Below are positions 7,190 to 15,852 of a DNA stretch of 17,926 bases, in pieces. The notes below the pieces were generated by a model, which was given only the letters and a program-made list of their open reading frames with translations, did no database searches and was not told the origin of the DNA. Origin of the DNA: Gemmatimonadota bacterium (GTDB lineage: Bacteria > Latescibacterota > UBA2968 > UBA8231); NCBI GenBank assembly GCA_018673255.1, contig JABHDC010000024.1, forward strand, positions 1 to 17,926, read 5' to 3'. How positions within the stretch are numbered: the first letter of the stretch is position 1; each line of letters begins with the position of its first letter. The translations under genes and the position numbers were made by a program.

Positions 7190-8168
7190 TCTGACCGGCG
7201 CCAGGATTCTGGCCGTCGATGACATCCCCGAGAATCTCGATGTGCTCCTGCACACGCTGGAGGAATCCGGCTACGAGGTCTTCGTCGCCACCGATGGCGA
7301 GCAGGCACTGAAGATCGCCGCCGAAGAGCGACCGGATGCGATCCTGCTGGATGTCATGATGCCGGGCATTGATGGATATGAGACCTGCCGGCGTCTGAAG
7401 GCCCAACCCGCCTTTGCAGAGGTGCCCATCCTCTTCCTGACGGCGCGCGATGACATCGAAGGTGTGATGGAAGGTTTCACTGCAGGCGGCGTTGACTACA
7501 TCGTCAAACCCTTCCGCAAGGAAGAGGTGCTCATTCGCCTTCGCACGCATCTGGAACGCGATCGCTACGCCCGCGATCTGGCCGATCTCAATGCCCACCT
7601 GGAAGAGAAGGTCCTCGAGCGCACGGCCCAACTGAGGCTGAGTTTGCGCGAACTGCACGGACGTGACCGGATCGCCCGTCACATGCTGACCCTTCACCCC
7701 CTCGACGAAACCCTGCAGCTGGTCCTCGAGATCATTACCGATCTCATCCAGGACACGAAGGCGACCGTCCACCTGGTTCGTGGTGAAGAGCTGGCCGCCG
7801 TCGCCACTAGTGGCGGTCCCGTGCGGGCCAGTTCTCGTGGCCCTCTGCTGAACGAGGCCCGCGTGAGCGGCAAATCCCACAAAGACGTCGCGGCGGGCAA
7901 GGCCTTCGTGGTCGTTCCTATCCTGCGCGATGCGCAGGTGCAGGGCGTCATCGAACTGGAACGTTCGGGTGAGATCGCGATTCCTGACGCTGAGATCCGC
8001 ATCCTGGAAAGCTTCGCCCTGGAAGCTGGCCTGGCGATCGGTGATGCGCAGATTCGACGCGACCCGAGCACATGGGAGAACCATCTCGACGAGATCCTCG
8101 AGATTGAGACGGAGTTGAGCAGCGAGGAATACTTCGATCGACTGGAAGGCGACGGCGACACTCGCTGA
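7170..8168 (+). CDS. Response regulator with receiver and GAF-like domains, no DNA-binding output
   Basis: 332 residues. The receiver domain (about 11-127) is complete: acidic pair D17-D18, phospho-acceptor D61 in LLDVMMPGIDGYE, T91 in FLTARDD and K113 in VKPF. A charged amphipathic helix (about 128-165, with LEEKVLERTAQL) forms a probable signalling coiled coil. It leads to a GAF-like region (about 170-295: ETLQLVLEIITDLI, then VVVPILRDAQVQGVIEL). The last 35 residues are acidic. There is no helix-turn-helix, GGDEF, EAL or HD-GYP output domain, so it probably acts through protein contacts or a bound ligand. ATG 7170 is chosen because the receiver fold starts 11 residues later; the same frame is open further upstream, inside the transporter gene, but reads as low-quality sequence there. 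The gene overlaps the transporter stop by 20 bases, implying translational coupling. Confidence 0.88.
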   Translation: MTRPTVDLTGARILAVDDIPENLDVLLHTLEESGYEVFVATDGEQALKIAAEERPDAILLDVMMPGIDGYETCRRLKAQPAFAEVPILFLTARDDIEGVMEGFTAGGVDYIVKPFRKEEVLIRLRTHLERDRYARDLADLNAHLEEKVLERTAQLRLSLRELHGRDRIARHMLTLHPLDETLQLVLEIITDLIQDTKATVHLVRGEELAAVATSGGPVRASSRGPLLNEARVSGKSHKDVAAGKAFVVVPILRDAQVQGVIELERSGEIAIPDAEIRILESFALEAGLAIGDAQIRRDPSTWENHLDEILEIETELSSEEYFDRLEGDGDTR

Positions 8169-8181
8169 TCGACACACCCAC

Positions 8182-10680
8182 GTGAGAAAACGTATTTCCA
8201 TCGATGAACTTGCCCCCGGTATGTTTGTCGAGGCCCAGGTAAGCGGTGAACGGGACGAGGGCCAGCTGAGACACTTCCTGGCCCCCATTGACGCCGTCTA
8301 TGCCGAAGAGACGAACAAACGTGCTCGCCTGACGCGTCGTAAATACAAGCAGGTCGCCCATTCGGGTGGTCTGCTGCTCTCGTCTCAGACACACGTCGAG
8401 GCGCTCAGATCGACAGGTCTGTCAGTCATCACGATCAACACCGACAAGGGCGCCGATGTCGGGGCGGGGGTCGATACGGTCGGTATCCCTGACGATCTGG
8501 CCGTCGATTCTGCCAACTTCACCGACATCCTCCTGGGACCGGAAGGGGGAGTGACGGAGCCCTCTACTCCCGCAGCACAGGAAGAGGACTGTTTCCTCGA
8601 TGTCCTTGAATCAGCGACAGCGCCCCGCTCTGACCGCCTGACATCAGCAACACCGGCCGTGACCGGCCCCAACAGCCGCATCCCGCTCGGGACATCGGGC
8701 AAAGGCTGGATGAAGGTCGAGACCAGCGCCGATGGCCAGCAGGCCGTGCTGCGGGTTCTCAGCTTTGGCGGAGACGACACGCTTGGTCTGGAAGATGTAC
8801 TGCAAGCGCTCGAGGGATCCTATGGCCTGCGCTCTGGTTTCGATCAGACCTTGATATCACAGCTGGTCGCCCAGGCGAAGAGCGCACCACGCCACGTGAT
8901 TCGCGGCAACTTCAGCGTCGCCGAGGCCCAGGCGCCGGCGGCCGTCGCGCCTGCGTCTCCACCGAGCAATGTGGAATTCACCTTCCTCGACGGCGTCGAG
9001 GATGCAGACAGCCTGGCCTTCGCGACATTGCGAACCGCTCTTGCTCTGGAAGATCTCGATGCCATACTCGGCCTCGACCCGGTCACCCGGGGGGTGATCC
9101 CGGGCGAGAAGCTGGCTGTCACAGAGCAGAAGAGTGAAGACCAGAGCCTGCTGGATATCTTCGGTCGCCAGCAGGAAGAGGAAGGACCAGATCTGAAGGC
9201 CGGTGAACACGTGACCCTTGCCGGCAACAGTTACGTCTCAGAGATCTTCGGTTATGTCTGCTGCCTCGACGAACTCAGTGTGGTATCCCCGCTCTGGCTC
9301 AGCCCCGATGGGGTAGAGGCCTATTTCATCGCCTTCCGCCAGGTAGGTACACCCTCCGTGCCCACGCGGCAGTGGTTGCAACAACTGTGTGATCAGGCAG
9401 GAATCATTGTCGGTAGCCGTGCCGATGCCATCGATGAACTGACCCATGGCTGGCCGGCACAGGCCGAGCCCCGCGCGATCCTCATCGCCAGCGGTACGCC
9501 ACCGATCCCTGGTCAGGACGCGCATATCTCTTACGAGTTCGACACTGCCTTGTGGCCAGGCGCATTTCTCGAGGACGGTAGCGTCGATTTCCACGAACGC
9601 AACGCGTACAGGTGTGTTGAGCGCGGTCAGTTCATCGGCACGATCCACCCGGCCACGACCGGCGAACCCGGCAGGAGCGTCACAGGTCAGACGGTCGAGG
9701 CCACCGACGGTGAACACGACATCTTTGATCTGGGCGAGAATTTCCGTGTCGAAGGTGACCCCAAACGGCTGTATGCGCGCGTCGACGGCAGTGTGCGAGT
9801 ACGGGGCAATGCCGTCCGACTCCACGAGGTCATTCGTGTCGATGGGGACGTGAATTTCTCGATGGGGAATATCGACGCCGGCAAGGATGTCTACATCACC
9901 GGCTCGATCAAGCCCGGATTCGAGATCCGTCTGGGAGGCGATCTGACGATTGGCGGCACCATAGAGGGTGGCGCCATCGTCCACGCTGGCGGCGATGTGA
10001 CCGTCGCAGGGGGGATCGTCGGCCACGACACCAAGGTGGTCGCCCTCGGGTCTGTCTTCGCAAAGTTTATTCAGAATGCATCAGTGATCGCCCGCCTCGA
10101 CGTCTTCGCCGGCAACTACCTGCTCAATGCTGAGATTCGGGTCGGTGGTCGCGTCGTCGTGCGACAGACAAGCGATGGTCGCGGCGGCAGCATTGTCGGT
10201 GGTCAGACACTGGCCGGACAGCGTATCGACGCCTGGACAGTCGGTTCCGCCTCGACGGATCGCACCATCGTCGGCATCGTCGCCCCACCGGAGACGGCCG
10301 CCGGGGTTCGGAAGATCGAGAAAACCGTCGAGTTCTGTGATCAGTTCGTGGGCCGCGCCTTCCGCACCCTTGGCCTGGAGACGATCGACACCACCGAACT
10401 GAAACAGCTGATCGATCGAACGCCCAAAGACGAACGTCAGCCGATCCTGACCGTTCTGCAGCAGTTGAAGAAGGCGACCACGACCCGGGCAAGAGCCCTC
10501 GAGAAGCGCGCCTCTCTCAAGAACAAGTCACGCAAGCAATTGACCGGCGGCGAGATCCACGTCCGACATATCGCCCATGCAGATGTTGAGATCAGGATCT
10601 CCGATCAGCACATCACCCTCGACACAGATCTCGACGGCCCGGTCTTCTGCTGGGCCGAGAATGAAGTCCTGGCTCGCTAG
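8182..10680 (+). CDS. FapA/DUF342-family protein with DUF3391-like N-terminus and a duplicated FapA N-domain
   Basis: 832 residues from a GTG start 13 bases after the response regulator stop. Residues 1-85 (RISIDELAPGMFVEAQV) resemble DUF3391, a domain usually found at the N-terminus of HD-GYP phosphodiesterases. The FapA N-terminal module then appears twice: a divergent copy at about 177-370 and a canonical copy at about 372-505 (AILIASGTPPIPGQDA, EDGSVDF, GQFIGTIHPATTGEPGRSVTG). Residues 530-660 form the glycine/valine-rich right-handed beta-helix repeats (IRVDGDVNFSMGNIDAGKDV, then GGDLTIGG, GGDVTVAGG). A basic helical stretch (about 705-785) and a short C-terminal beta region follow. FapA-type proteins are cytoplasmic and tied to cell polarity or flagellar assembly in some bacteria; many copies occur away from flagellar genes, as here. 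Residues 110-170 look like an unstructured linker. The function in this operon is inferred only from its neighbours. Confidence 0.85.
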   Translation: MRKRISIDELAPGMFVEAQVSGERDEGQLRHFLAPIDAVYAEETNKRARLTRRKYKQVAHSGGLLLSSQTHVEALRSTGLSVITINTDKGADVGAGVDTVGIPDDLAVDSANFTDILLGPEGGVTEPSTPAAQEEDCFLDVLESATAPRSDRLTSATPAVTGPNSRIPLGTSGKGWMKVETSADGQQAVLRVLSFGGDDTLGLEDVLQALEGSYGLRSGFDQTLISQLVAQAKSAPRHVIRGNFSVAEAQAPAAVAPASPPSNVEFTFLDGVEDADSLAFATLRTALALEDLDAILGLDPVTRGVIPGEKLAVTEQKSEDQSLLDIFGRQQEEEGPDLKAGEHVTLAGNSYVSEIFGYVCCLDELSVVSPLWLSPDGVEAYFIAFRQVGTPSVPTRQWLQQLCDQAGIIVGSRADAIDELTHGWPAQAEPRAILIASGTPPIPGQDAHISYEFDTALWPGAFLEDGSVDFHERNAYRCVERGQFIGTIHPATTGEPGRSVTGQTVEATDGEHDIFDLGENFRVEGDPKRLYARVDGSVRVRGNAVRLHEVIRVDGDVNFSMGNIDAGKDVYITGSIKPGFEIRLGGDLTIGGTIEGGAIVHAGGDVTVAGGIVGHDTKVVALGSVFAKFIQNASVIARLDVFAGNYLLNAEIRVGGRVVVRQTSDGRGGSIVGGQTLAGQRIDAWTVGSASTDRTIVGIVAPPETAAGVRKIEKTVEFCDQFVGRAFRTLGLETIDTTELKQLIDRTPKDERQPILTVLQQLKKATTTRARALEKRASLKNKSRKQLTGGEIHVRHIAHADVEIRISDQHITLDTDLDGPVFCWAENEVLAR

Positions 10681-10692
10681 GAACCGATCCGG

Positions 10693-11718
10693 TCAACGAG
10701 GGCCTGAACCGATCTCATCCGCCAGTCGCCTCGCATCCTCAGCCGAGTCCGCTGGCGCACTGATCACCACACGAGAGCCTTCCGGGTACTGCCAACTCGC
10801 CGGATCACCGTCGCCGCACCAGCTGTGCATCTGCGGCACACGATCGGCGAAGAAGTCGTAGGCCTCCTCCACGACGTGTGGCTTGTGCGCAACATTCAAC
10901 AACCGCAGATCCGGAATCTGCCCCCATCCCTCCCAGTGATGGCGCGCATCGGCACAGCAGTGCATCCCCAGCCCACCGTAGCGCTGCGACAACTCGACCA
11001 GTTCGGGCAGGAACAGTTCGGCAAACATGTCGCCATTCACAGCGCCGATTTCATCTTCTGAGAGGGTGATGCCCGCAGGCATGTAGTAGTCGGGATAGTG
11101 TGCGACGAAGTCGGTACCGTATCGAGCGAACCATTCATCGAGGAATCCGGTCATCAACTGCCGCACCTTGGCCGCCAATTCCCTGACCGCGTCCGGCGAC
11201 TCGATCATCGCCACGAAGTAACTCGACTTCTCCCAGATCAGGGCGGCAATGTCCATCGGACTCTGGATGTCCGGCAGCCGCATGACGGCTTCCGGCCCCG
11301 CGCGACGGCGAAGCTCATCGGCGATCCCGAAGACCTGGGCCAGAGACTCGGCCGTGATCTGCGGCACATCAAGGCCGGCCACCTCAGAGGCGTCGTGGAT
11401 CCTCGGCAGGGCGAAGGGATTGCTGTCGTCGGGCCGATGCACACTGCAGGCGAAGGCAGCGGCGAAGATCTCGGTGCCCGTGTAGGGATCCAGGTGTGGG
11501 ATCGTATCATCATTCAGCCATCCCACCGCTTCGATCTGCTTCTGATACTTGCCCCAGGCCCACTCAACTCGATCTTCGATATTGTCCGGATGCGGCAAGG
11601 GCCGTGATGGCAGCCCGGCATCGTGACGCACCAGCAGCATATGCTGTGGTGGCGCATCCTGGTCTAGAAATCGCTGCCAGCGCCCTTTGCGCTGCTCGAT
11701 TGTCCCTGTCACATCCAT
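10693..11718 (-). CDS. Uroporphyrinogen decarboxylase-superfamily protein (methyltransferase-like)
   Basis: 341 residues, the usual size of the UroD/MtaA superfamily. The start at 11718 has AAGGAG 9 bases upstream; the frame extends further upstream but without family similarity. Sequence features include PHLDPYTGTEIFAAAF (75-90), LPDIQSPMDIAALIWE (148-163), GGLGMHCCADARHHWE (248-263) and MHSWCGDGD (297-305). H253 with C255, and C301, fit the HxC...C zinc site of corrinoid-dependent methyltransferases in this superfamily (MtaA, MtbA, CmuA type). True heme-pathway UroD lacks that site, so the protein is more likely to move methyl groups or act on an unknown substrate than to make heme. It converges on the FapA gene with only 12 bases between the stops and is divergent from the nucleotidyltransferase. 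Confidence 0.82.
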   Translation of the reverse strand: MDVTGTIEQRKGRWQRFLDQDAPPQHMLLVRHDAGLPSRPLPHPDNIEDRVEWAWGKYQKQIEAVGWLNDDTIPHLDPYTGTEIFAAAFACSVHRPDDSNPFALPRIHDASEVAGLDVPQITAESLAQVFGIADELRRRAGPEAVMRLPDIQSPMDIAALIWEKSSYFVAMIESPDAVRELAAKVRQLMTGFLDEWFARYGTDFVAHYPDYYMPAGITLSEDEIGAVNGDMFAELFLPELVELSQRYGGLGMHCCADARHHWEGWGQIPDLRLLNVAHKPHVVEEAYDFFADRVPQMHSWCGDGDPASWQYPEGSRVVISAPADSAEDARRLADEIGSGPR

Positions 11719-11745
11719 TCGGTGTTCTCCTTGTCCCCTACCCAC

Positions 11746-11774
11746 ATGCTTCCCATCCGGGGGCCGGGTGTCAA
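11746..11774 (-). promoter_or_regulatory. Candidate promoter for the UroD-like gene
   Basis: On the minus strand a perfect -35 box TTGACA (11774-11769) is followed after 17 bases by AAGCAT (11751-11746, 3 of 6 to the -10 consensus). This gives a leader of about 20 bases carrying the AAGGAG ribosome site. The -35 match is strong, the -10 match is weak. Confidence 0.4.
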
Positions 11775-11826
11775 GGACCCACGATGTGGCCCGGTGTGTC
11801 TCGTCCCGTGTGATTCGACGCCGTTC

Positions 11827-11855
11827 TTGCCCGTGACACACCCAGGCCCTACGAT
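11827..11855 (+). promoter_or_regulatory. Candidate promoter giving a near-leaderless mRNA for the nucleotidyltransferase-uvrA operon
   Basis: TTGCCC (11827-11832, 4 of 6), 17 bases, TACGAT (11850-11855, 4 of 6). The ATG at 11865 follows only 9 bases after the -10 box, so transcription would start at or next to the start codon. No Shine-Dalgarno sequence is visible before this ATG, which agrees with a leaderless message. Confidence 0.38.
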
Positions 11856-11864
11856 GAGCCCCTT

Positions 11865-12800
11865 ATGCCCACACCGAATCCCAGATTCAGCACGCGCGAA
11901 CGCTTCCAGGCAGCCCTCGATCAGTTGGTCGAGCAGGTCCAGGCGGATCGGCACATCCTTGCAGGCGTGTTGTGCGGCAGCCTGTCCCACGACGACGTCT
12001 ACGACAAGTCCGATATCGATCTGGTGTTGATCTGCGCCGACGACAAGAAGATGAAGGGGCACGGAGTTTCCCTCGTCGTCGACGACATCAACATTCATAC
12101 ATCGATCACACCACGTTCAGACTTCAAGAAGTCGATCGAAGGGGCAGAGCGGAATTCCTTCCAGCACACGGTGTATGCCAAGAGCACCCTGTTGTTCACC
12201 AAAGATCCAACGATCCAGACGCTCTTCGAGCAGATCCATCATATCGGCGCGCGCGACACACAGATGCAGCTGCTCAAATCTGGTTGTGGCGCTGCCTACA
12301 GTCTCTACAAGGCGCGCAAGTGGTTTGAATTGCGGGGTGATCTCGAGTTGACCTCGCTCTGGATGCTCTATGCAGCCACGTCGCTGGCCCAGATCGAAGC
12401 CGGTCTGGCGGGTGAGATCATCGGTCGTGAGGTCATTCCACAGGGACAACGACTCAACCCGGAATTGTTCAGCGTCATCTACGAAGATCTGCTCAACAAG
12501 AAGAAGACGAAGAAGGCCGTGGGTTTGGCGCTGGAGACGGCAGAGTCCTACCTGCAGAAAAAAGCCAGGCATCTGTTCCAACCCGTCCTCGACTTTCTTC
12601 GCAGCCAGGGAGACGGCTGCTCTGCGACGGTGATCGATCATCACTTTGAGCGCAACCACGGCGTGGGCAATGCCGTCGGGGCCTGCGAATACCTGTCCGA
12701 TCTCGGCATCATCGAAAAAGTGTCGACCCCCGTGAGACTGACCACCCGATCCCAACTCGAGGTCGACGAACTGGCCTTCTTCTACGACGGAGACGAGTAG
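11865..12800 (+). CDS. Nucleotidyltransferase-fold protein with C-terminal winged-helix-like region
   Basis: 311 residues. The N-terminal part has the polymerase-beta-type nucleotidyltransferase motif: G38-S39, then D50 and D52 in [11 protein letters not shown], with D73/D74 in VVDDINIH as candidate third metal ligand. Residues 125-235 are mainly helical, resembling the HEPN-like or helical domains that follow such folds. Residues 238-305 (VLDFLRSQ, then [20 protein letters not shown]) look like a winged helix. Members transfer nucleotides to small molecules, proteins or RNA; the target is unknown here. The start has no ribosome site but has a promoter placed for leaderless expression. It ends 2 bases before uvrA, so the two proteins are probably made together. 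Confidence 0.78.
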   Translation: MPTPNPRFSTRERFQAALDQLVEQVQADRHILAGVLCGSLSHDDVYDKSDIDLVLICADDKKMKGHGVSLVVDDINIHTSITPRSDFKKSIEGAERNSFQHTVYAKSTLLFTKDPTIQTLFEQIHHIGARDTQMQLLKSGCGAAYSLYKARKWFELRGDLELTSLWMLYAATSLAQIEAGLAGEIIGREVIPQGQRLNPELFSVIYEDLLNKKKTKKAVGLALETAESYLQKKARHLFQPVLDFLRSQGDGCSATVIDHHFERNHGVGNAVGACEYLSDLGIIEKVSTPVRLTTRSQLEVDELAFFYDGDE

Positions 12801-12802
12801 CG

Positions 12803-15800
12803 ATGGCAAAGAAGAAGGCGGCCACGCCCAAGCGGGCCCGGACCCCGAAAAAGACGCCGGCCGCGAAGAAGCCGTCAGCCGTTCCAAAGCGCGCTGCCAC
12901 GAAATCCAGGTCGGCCGCCAGCGGCCCCGCACAGCAGGCGCGCCCCCCCCGCCGCGAGACCGTGGCGATCCACGGCGCCCGCGTCCACAATCTGAAGAAT
13001 GTGTCTCTCGAAATTCCCCGCGATCAACTCGTCGTCGTCACCGGTCTGTCGGGATCGGGCAAGTCTTCTCTGGCCTTTGACACACTCTATGCTGAGGGAC
13101 AACGCCGCTACATGGAGTCGCTGTCGAGTTTCGCCAAACGATTCATTGCCCAGGTGGAGAAGCCGGACGTCGATTTCGTCCACGGTCTCTCACCGGTAAT
13201 CTCCATCGAGCAGAAGACGATCGGCTCCAATCCCCGCTCCACCGTCGGTACCCTCACAGACATTGCCGGATACCTCAATCTGCTGTACGCCACCATTGGT
13301 GATGCCGTCTGCCCGCGAACGGGTGAGCCGACACCGGTCGCCACGACAGGTCGCATACTCGAAGCACTGATGGCATTGCCAAAGGGTGCCACGATCGAGT
13401 TGCGCGCCCCCGTCTTCCCCTACTACGACGAAGAACTCGGTGTCCTGTTCACCGACATCCGCAAACAAGGCTGTCGCCGACTCTTCATCGATGGACAACT
13501 CACCGATCTGGCCGACGACGTAGAGGAAGACGCCACCGATGCCGGCCTGGTGGGCGACATGGATGTCATCGTCGATCGCTTCGTCATCGGCCCCGACGTG
13601 GACAAGCAACTCAAGGCCGGTATCCAGCACGCCCTCATCGTCGGCGACGGTCTATTGTCCGTCCACCTCATCGATGGTGTGAACAAGACCGCCACCCGGC
13701 GCTTCTACAAGGATTTCGGCAGTCGCACCCACCACTTCATCTACGGTGATATTTCTCCCGAGTTCTTCATGTTTAACAATCCGGAGAGTGCCTGCCGGAC
13801 CTGTGGCGGCATCGGCATGGACAAGAAGACCCATCCAGATCTGCTCGTGCCCGATCCCAAACGATCGCTCCGGGGTGGTTGCTTCATCCGCGAAGCCTTC
13901 AGCTACAAGCCCGACAACTGGATGGGACACCTCGTCTACACGCTGTCGCAGAAGCTGAAATTCAGCCTGGACACGCCCTGGCAAGATCTGCCGCAGAAGG
14001 TCCGTGACGCCATCCTCTTCGGCCTGGGTGATGAGCCGATCCAATTGCTCAAACCACCTGACGCCAAGGTGGACAAGGATCGCTGGCTACAGCGCAAACC
14101 TCTGTGGCGCGGCGTTTGCAACAACATAGAGCGCAATTATCGCTGGTATCGGCAGAAGGATGTGGCCAATTCCGGCATGGAACGCTGGCTCAACAGCGTC
14201 ATGGTCGATACACCGTGTCAGGACTGCCACAGTTCACGATTGCGCGCCACACGCATGCACTTCACGATTGCTGGCCACACCATCGATGACGTGGGGAGCC
14301 TGCACTTCGATGAATTGCGCGAATTCCTCGACCAGATCAAGCCGACGGGTACCGGTGCCGATGCCGGCCGTCAGGTGCTGCATGAGATCAATGGCCGACT
14401 CGACCTGCTGCTGGGAATCGGCCTCGATTATCTCACCTTCAATCGGGCTTCCGGCACCCTGTCCGGTGGGGAGGCCCAGCGGATTCGCCTGTCGACGCAG
14501 ATCGGCTCCGGTCTGATGGGCATGCTCTACGTTCTCGATGAGCCCTCGATCGGCCTGCATCCCAAAGACAATGCCAAGATGATCGCCACGCTCAAATCGC
14601 TACGCGATCTGGGCAATACGGTTGTCGTCGTCGAGCATGACGAGTCGACGATTCGTGAGGCTGACCACGTCATCGAAATGGGCCCCGGCCCGGGGGTGCA
14701 CGGAGGTGAGGTCGTGGCGCAGGGCACCCTCGACGATATCCTCACCTGTCCCGACTCCCCCACCGGACTCTACCTGTCCGGCAACATGACGATCCCCAAG
14801 CCGGAGAGTCATCGCCCGCGCAGCGACAAGGCCCTGGTCGTGAGAGGCGCGCGTGGGAACAACCTGAAGGATCTCACCGTCGAATTCCCACTGGGCCAGT
14901 TCATCGCCGTCACCGGTGCGTCTGGATCGGGCAAGTCGACCCTCGTGAATGACATCCTGCAGAAGCAGTTGTGGAAACAACTCGTCGACACCCGGACACT
15001 GGCCGGGGAGCACGACGCGCTGGAGGGGGCCGAGCATGTCACCCGCGTGATCGCCATCGATCAGTCCCCCATCGGTCGTAACTCGCGATCCAATCCGGCA
15101 ACCTATGTGGGTTTCTACGACAACATCCGCTCGATCTTCGCCGCCACCGACGAGGCCAAGGCCTCAAGCTACAAGCCGGGCCGCTTCAGCTTCAATGTGA
15201 AGGGCGGTCGCTGCGAAGAGTGCCAGGGCGAAGGCACGATCCGCACGAAGATGTATTTCATGCCGGACGTGGAAGTCCTGTGCGCCGCATGCAAAGGCAA
15301 GCGCTACAATGCCGACACCCTGAAAATCACGTGGCAAGGACGCACGATCAGTGAGATCCTGGACATGTCGATCGAGGAAGGCGCCGAATTCTTCGCCGAG
15401 GAGCGGGCCATTGGCCCGAAGGTGGCTACCCTCGAGGATCTCGGCCTCGGCTACCTGACACTGGGCCAGTCGGCGACAACGCTCTCCGGTGGCGAAGCGC
15501 AGCGCATCAAGCTGGCCACCGAGTTGAGCAAATTGCAGCGTCGGGGTCACGTCGTCTACATCCTCGACGAGCCGACAACGGGCTTGCACCTGGCCGATAT
15601 CTCACGCTTGCTCGATTGTCTGCATCGACTCGTCGACGCCGGACACACGGTCATCGTCATCGAACATCATCTCGACGTGATCAAGACCGCCGACCATGTG
15701 ATCGATCTTGGACCGGAAGGCGGTCGTGGCGGCGGCGAGATTCTCGTCACCGGCACACCGGCGCAGGTCGCCAGGTGTCGGGCGAGTCACACGGGACGAT

Positions 15801-15820
15801 TTCTGAAGGACTACGTGTAG
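12803..15820 (+). CDS. uvrA: UvrA-family excinuclease ABC subunit A with a basic N-terminal tail
   Basis: 1005 residues, against about 940 usual. UvrA binds damaged DNA and loads UvrB in nucleotide excision repair. A 50-residue Lys/Ala/Pro/Arg tail precedes the first ATPase. Motifs: Walker [10 protein letters not shown] (81-89), CRTC (331-334), CQDC (472-475), LSGGEAQR (553-560), Walker [11 protein letters not shown] (577-586); second ATPase Walker [10 protein letters not shown] (705-713), zinc finger C804/C807 and C827/C830, LSGGEAQR (894-901), [10 protein letters not shown] (920-929). The first zinc module keeps only one Cys pair: the CxxC expected near residue 310 reads THHFIYG. This is a divergent UvrA form or paralogue, so whether it is the genome's main repair UvrA is open. 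It starts 2 bases after the nucleotidyltransferase stop and uses a GGAG inside that gene as ribosome site. Confidence 0.93.
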   Translation: MAKKKAATPKRARTPKKTPAAKKPSAVPKRAATKSRSAASGPAQQARPPRRETVAIHGARVHNLKNVSLEIPRDQLVVVTGLSGSGKSSLAFDTLYAEGQRRYMESLSSFAKRFIAQVEKPDVDFVHGLSPVISIEQKTIGSNPRSTVGTLTDIAGYLNLLYATIGDAVCPRTGEPTPVATTGRILEALMALPKGATIELRAPVFPYYDEELGVLFTDIRKQGCRRLFIDGQLTDLADDVEEDATDAGLVGDMDVIVDRFVIGPDVDKQLKAGIQHALIVGDGLLSVHLIDGVNKTATRRFYKDFGSRTHHFIYGDISPEFFMFNNPESACRTCGGIGMDKKTHPDLLVPDPKRSLRGGCFIREAFSYKPDNWMGHLVYTLSQKLKFSLDTPWQDLPQKVRDAILFGLGDEPIQLLKPPDAKVDKDRWLQRKPLWRGVCNNIERNYRWYRQKDVANSGMERWLNSVMVDTPCQDCHSSRLRATRMHFTIAGHTIDDVGSLHFDELREFLDQIKPTGTGADAGRQVLHEINGRLDLLLGIGLDYLTFNRASGTLSGGEAQRIRLSTQIGSGLMGMLYVLDEPSIGLHPKDNAKMIATLKSLRDLGNTVVVVEHDESTIREADHVIEMGPGPGVHGGEVVAQGTLDDILTCPDSPTGLYLSGNMTIPKPESHRPRSDKALVVRGARGNNLKDLTVEFPLGQFIAVTGASGSGKSTLVNDILQKQLWKQLVDTRTLAGEHDALEGAEHVTRVIAIDQSPIGRNSRSNPATYVGFYDNIRSIFAATDEAKASSYKPGRFSFNVKGGRCEECQGEGTIRTKMYFMPDVEVLCAACKGKRYNADTLKITWQGRTISEILDMSIEEGAEFFAEERAIGPKVATLEDLGLGYLTLGQSATTLSGGEAQRIKLATELSKLQRRGHVVYILDEPTTGLHLADISRLLDCLHRLVDAGHTVIVIEHHLDVIKTADHVIDLGPEGGRGGGEILVTGTPAQVARCRASHTGRFLKDYV

Positions 15821-15852
15821 TCACGTCACTCAACAGATACAGGATACAGACC

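Noticed and set aside
7098..8288. 396-codon open frame on the minus strand opposite the response regulator
   Set aside because: It is the antisense shadow of a clear receiver-GAF gene in GC-rich DNA; the translation has no recognisable domain and no ribosome site.
9238..10026. 262-codon minus-strand frame opposite the FapA gene
   Set aside because: Shadow of the FapA coding region; composition is rich in Asp, Arg and Gly without family motifs.
8182..10680. FapA as evidence of a flagellar gene cluster
   Set aside because: No other flagellar or chemotaxis gene is in the window, and DUF342 proteins are common outside such clusters.
11719..11841. 41-residue N-terminal extension of the UroD-like protein
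   Set aside because: No family similarity, and it would override the strong AAGGAG in front of the ATG at 11718 and the promoter there.
15616..15852. N-terminal extension of the oxidoreductase into uvrA
   Set aside because: The extra 79 residues are arginine/histidine-rich out-of-frame uvrA sequence; the Rossmann fold and ribosome site support the ATG at 15853.
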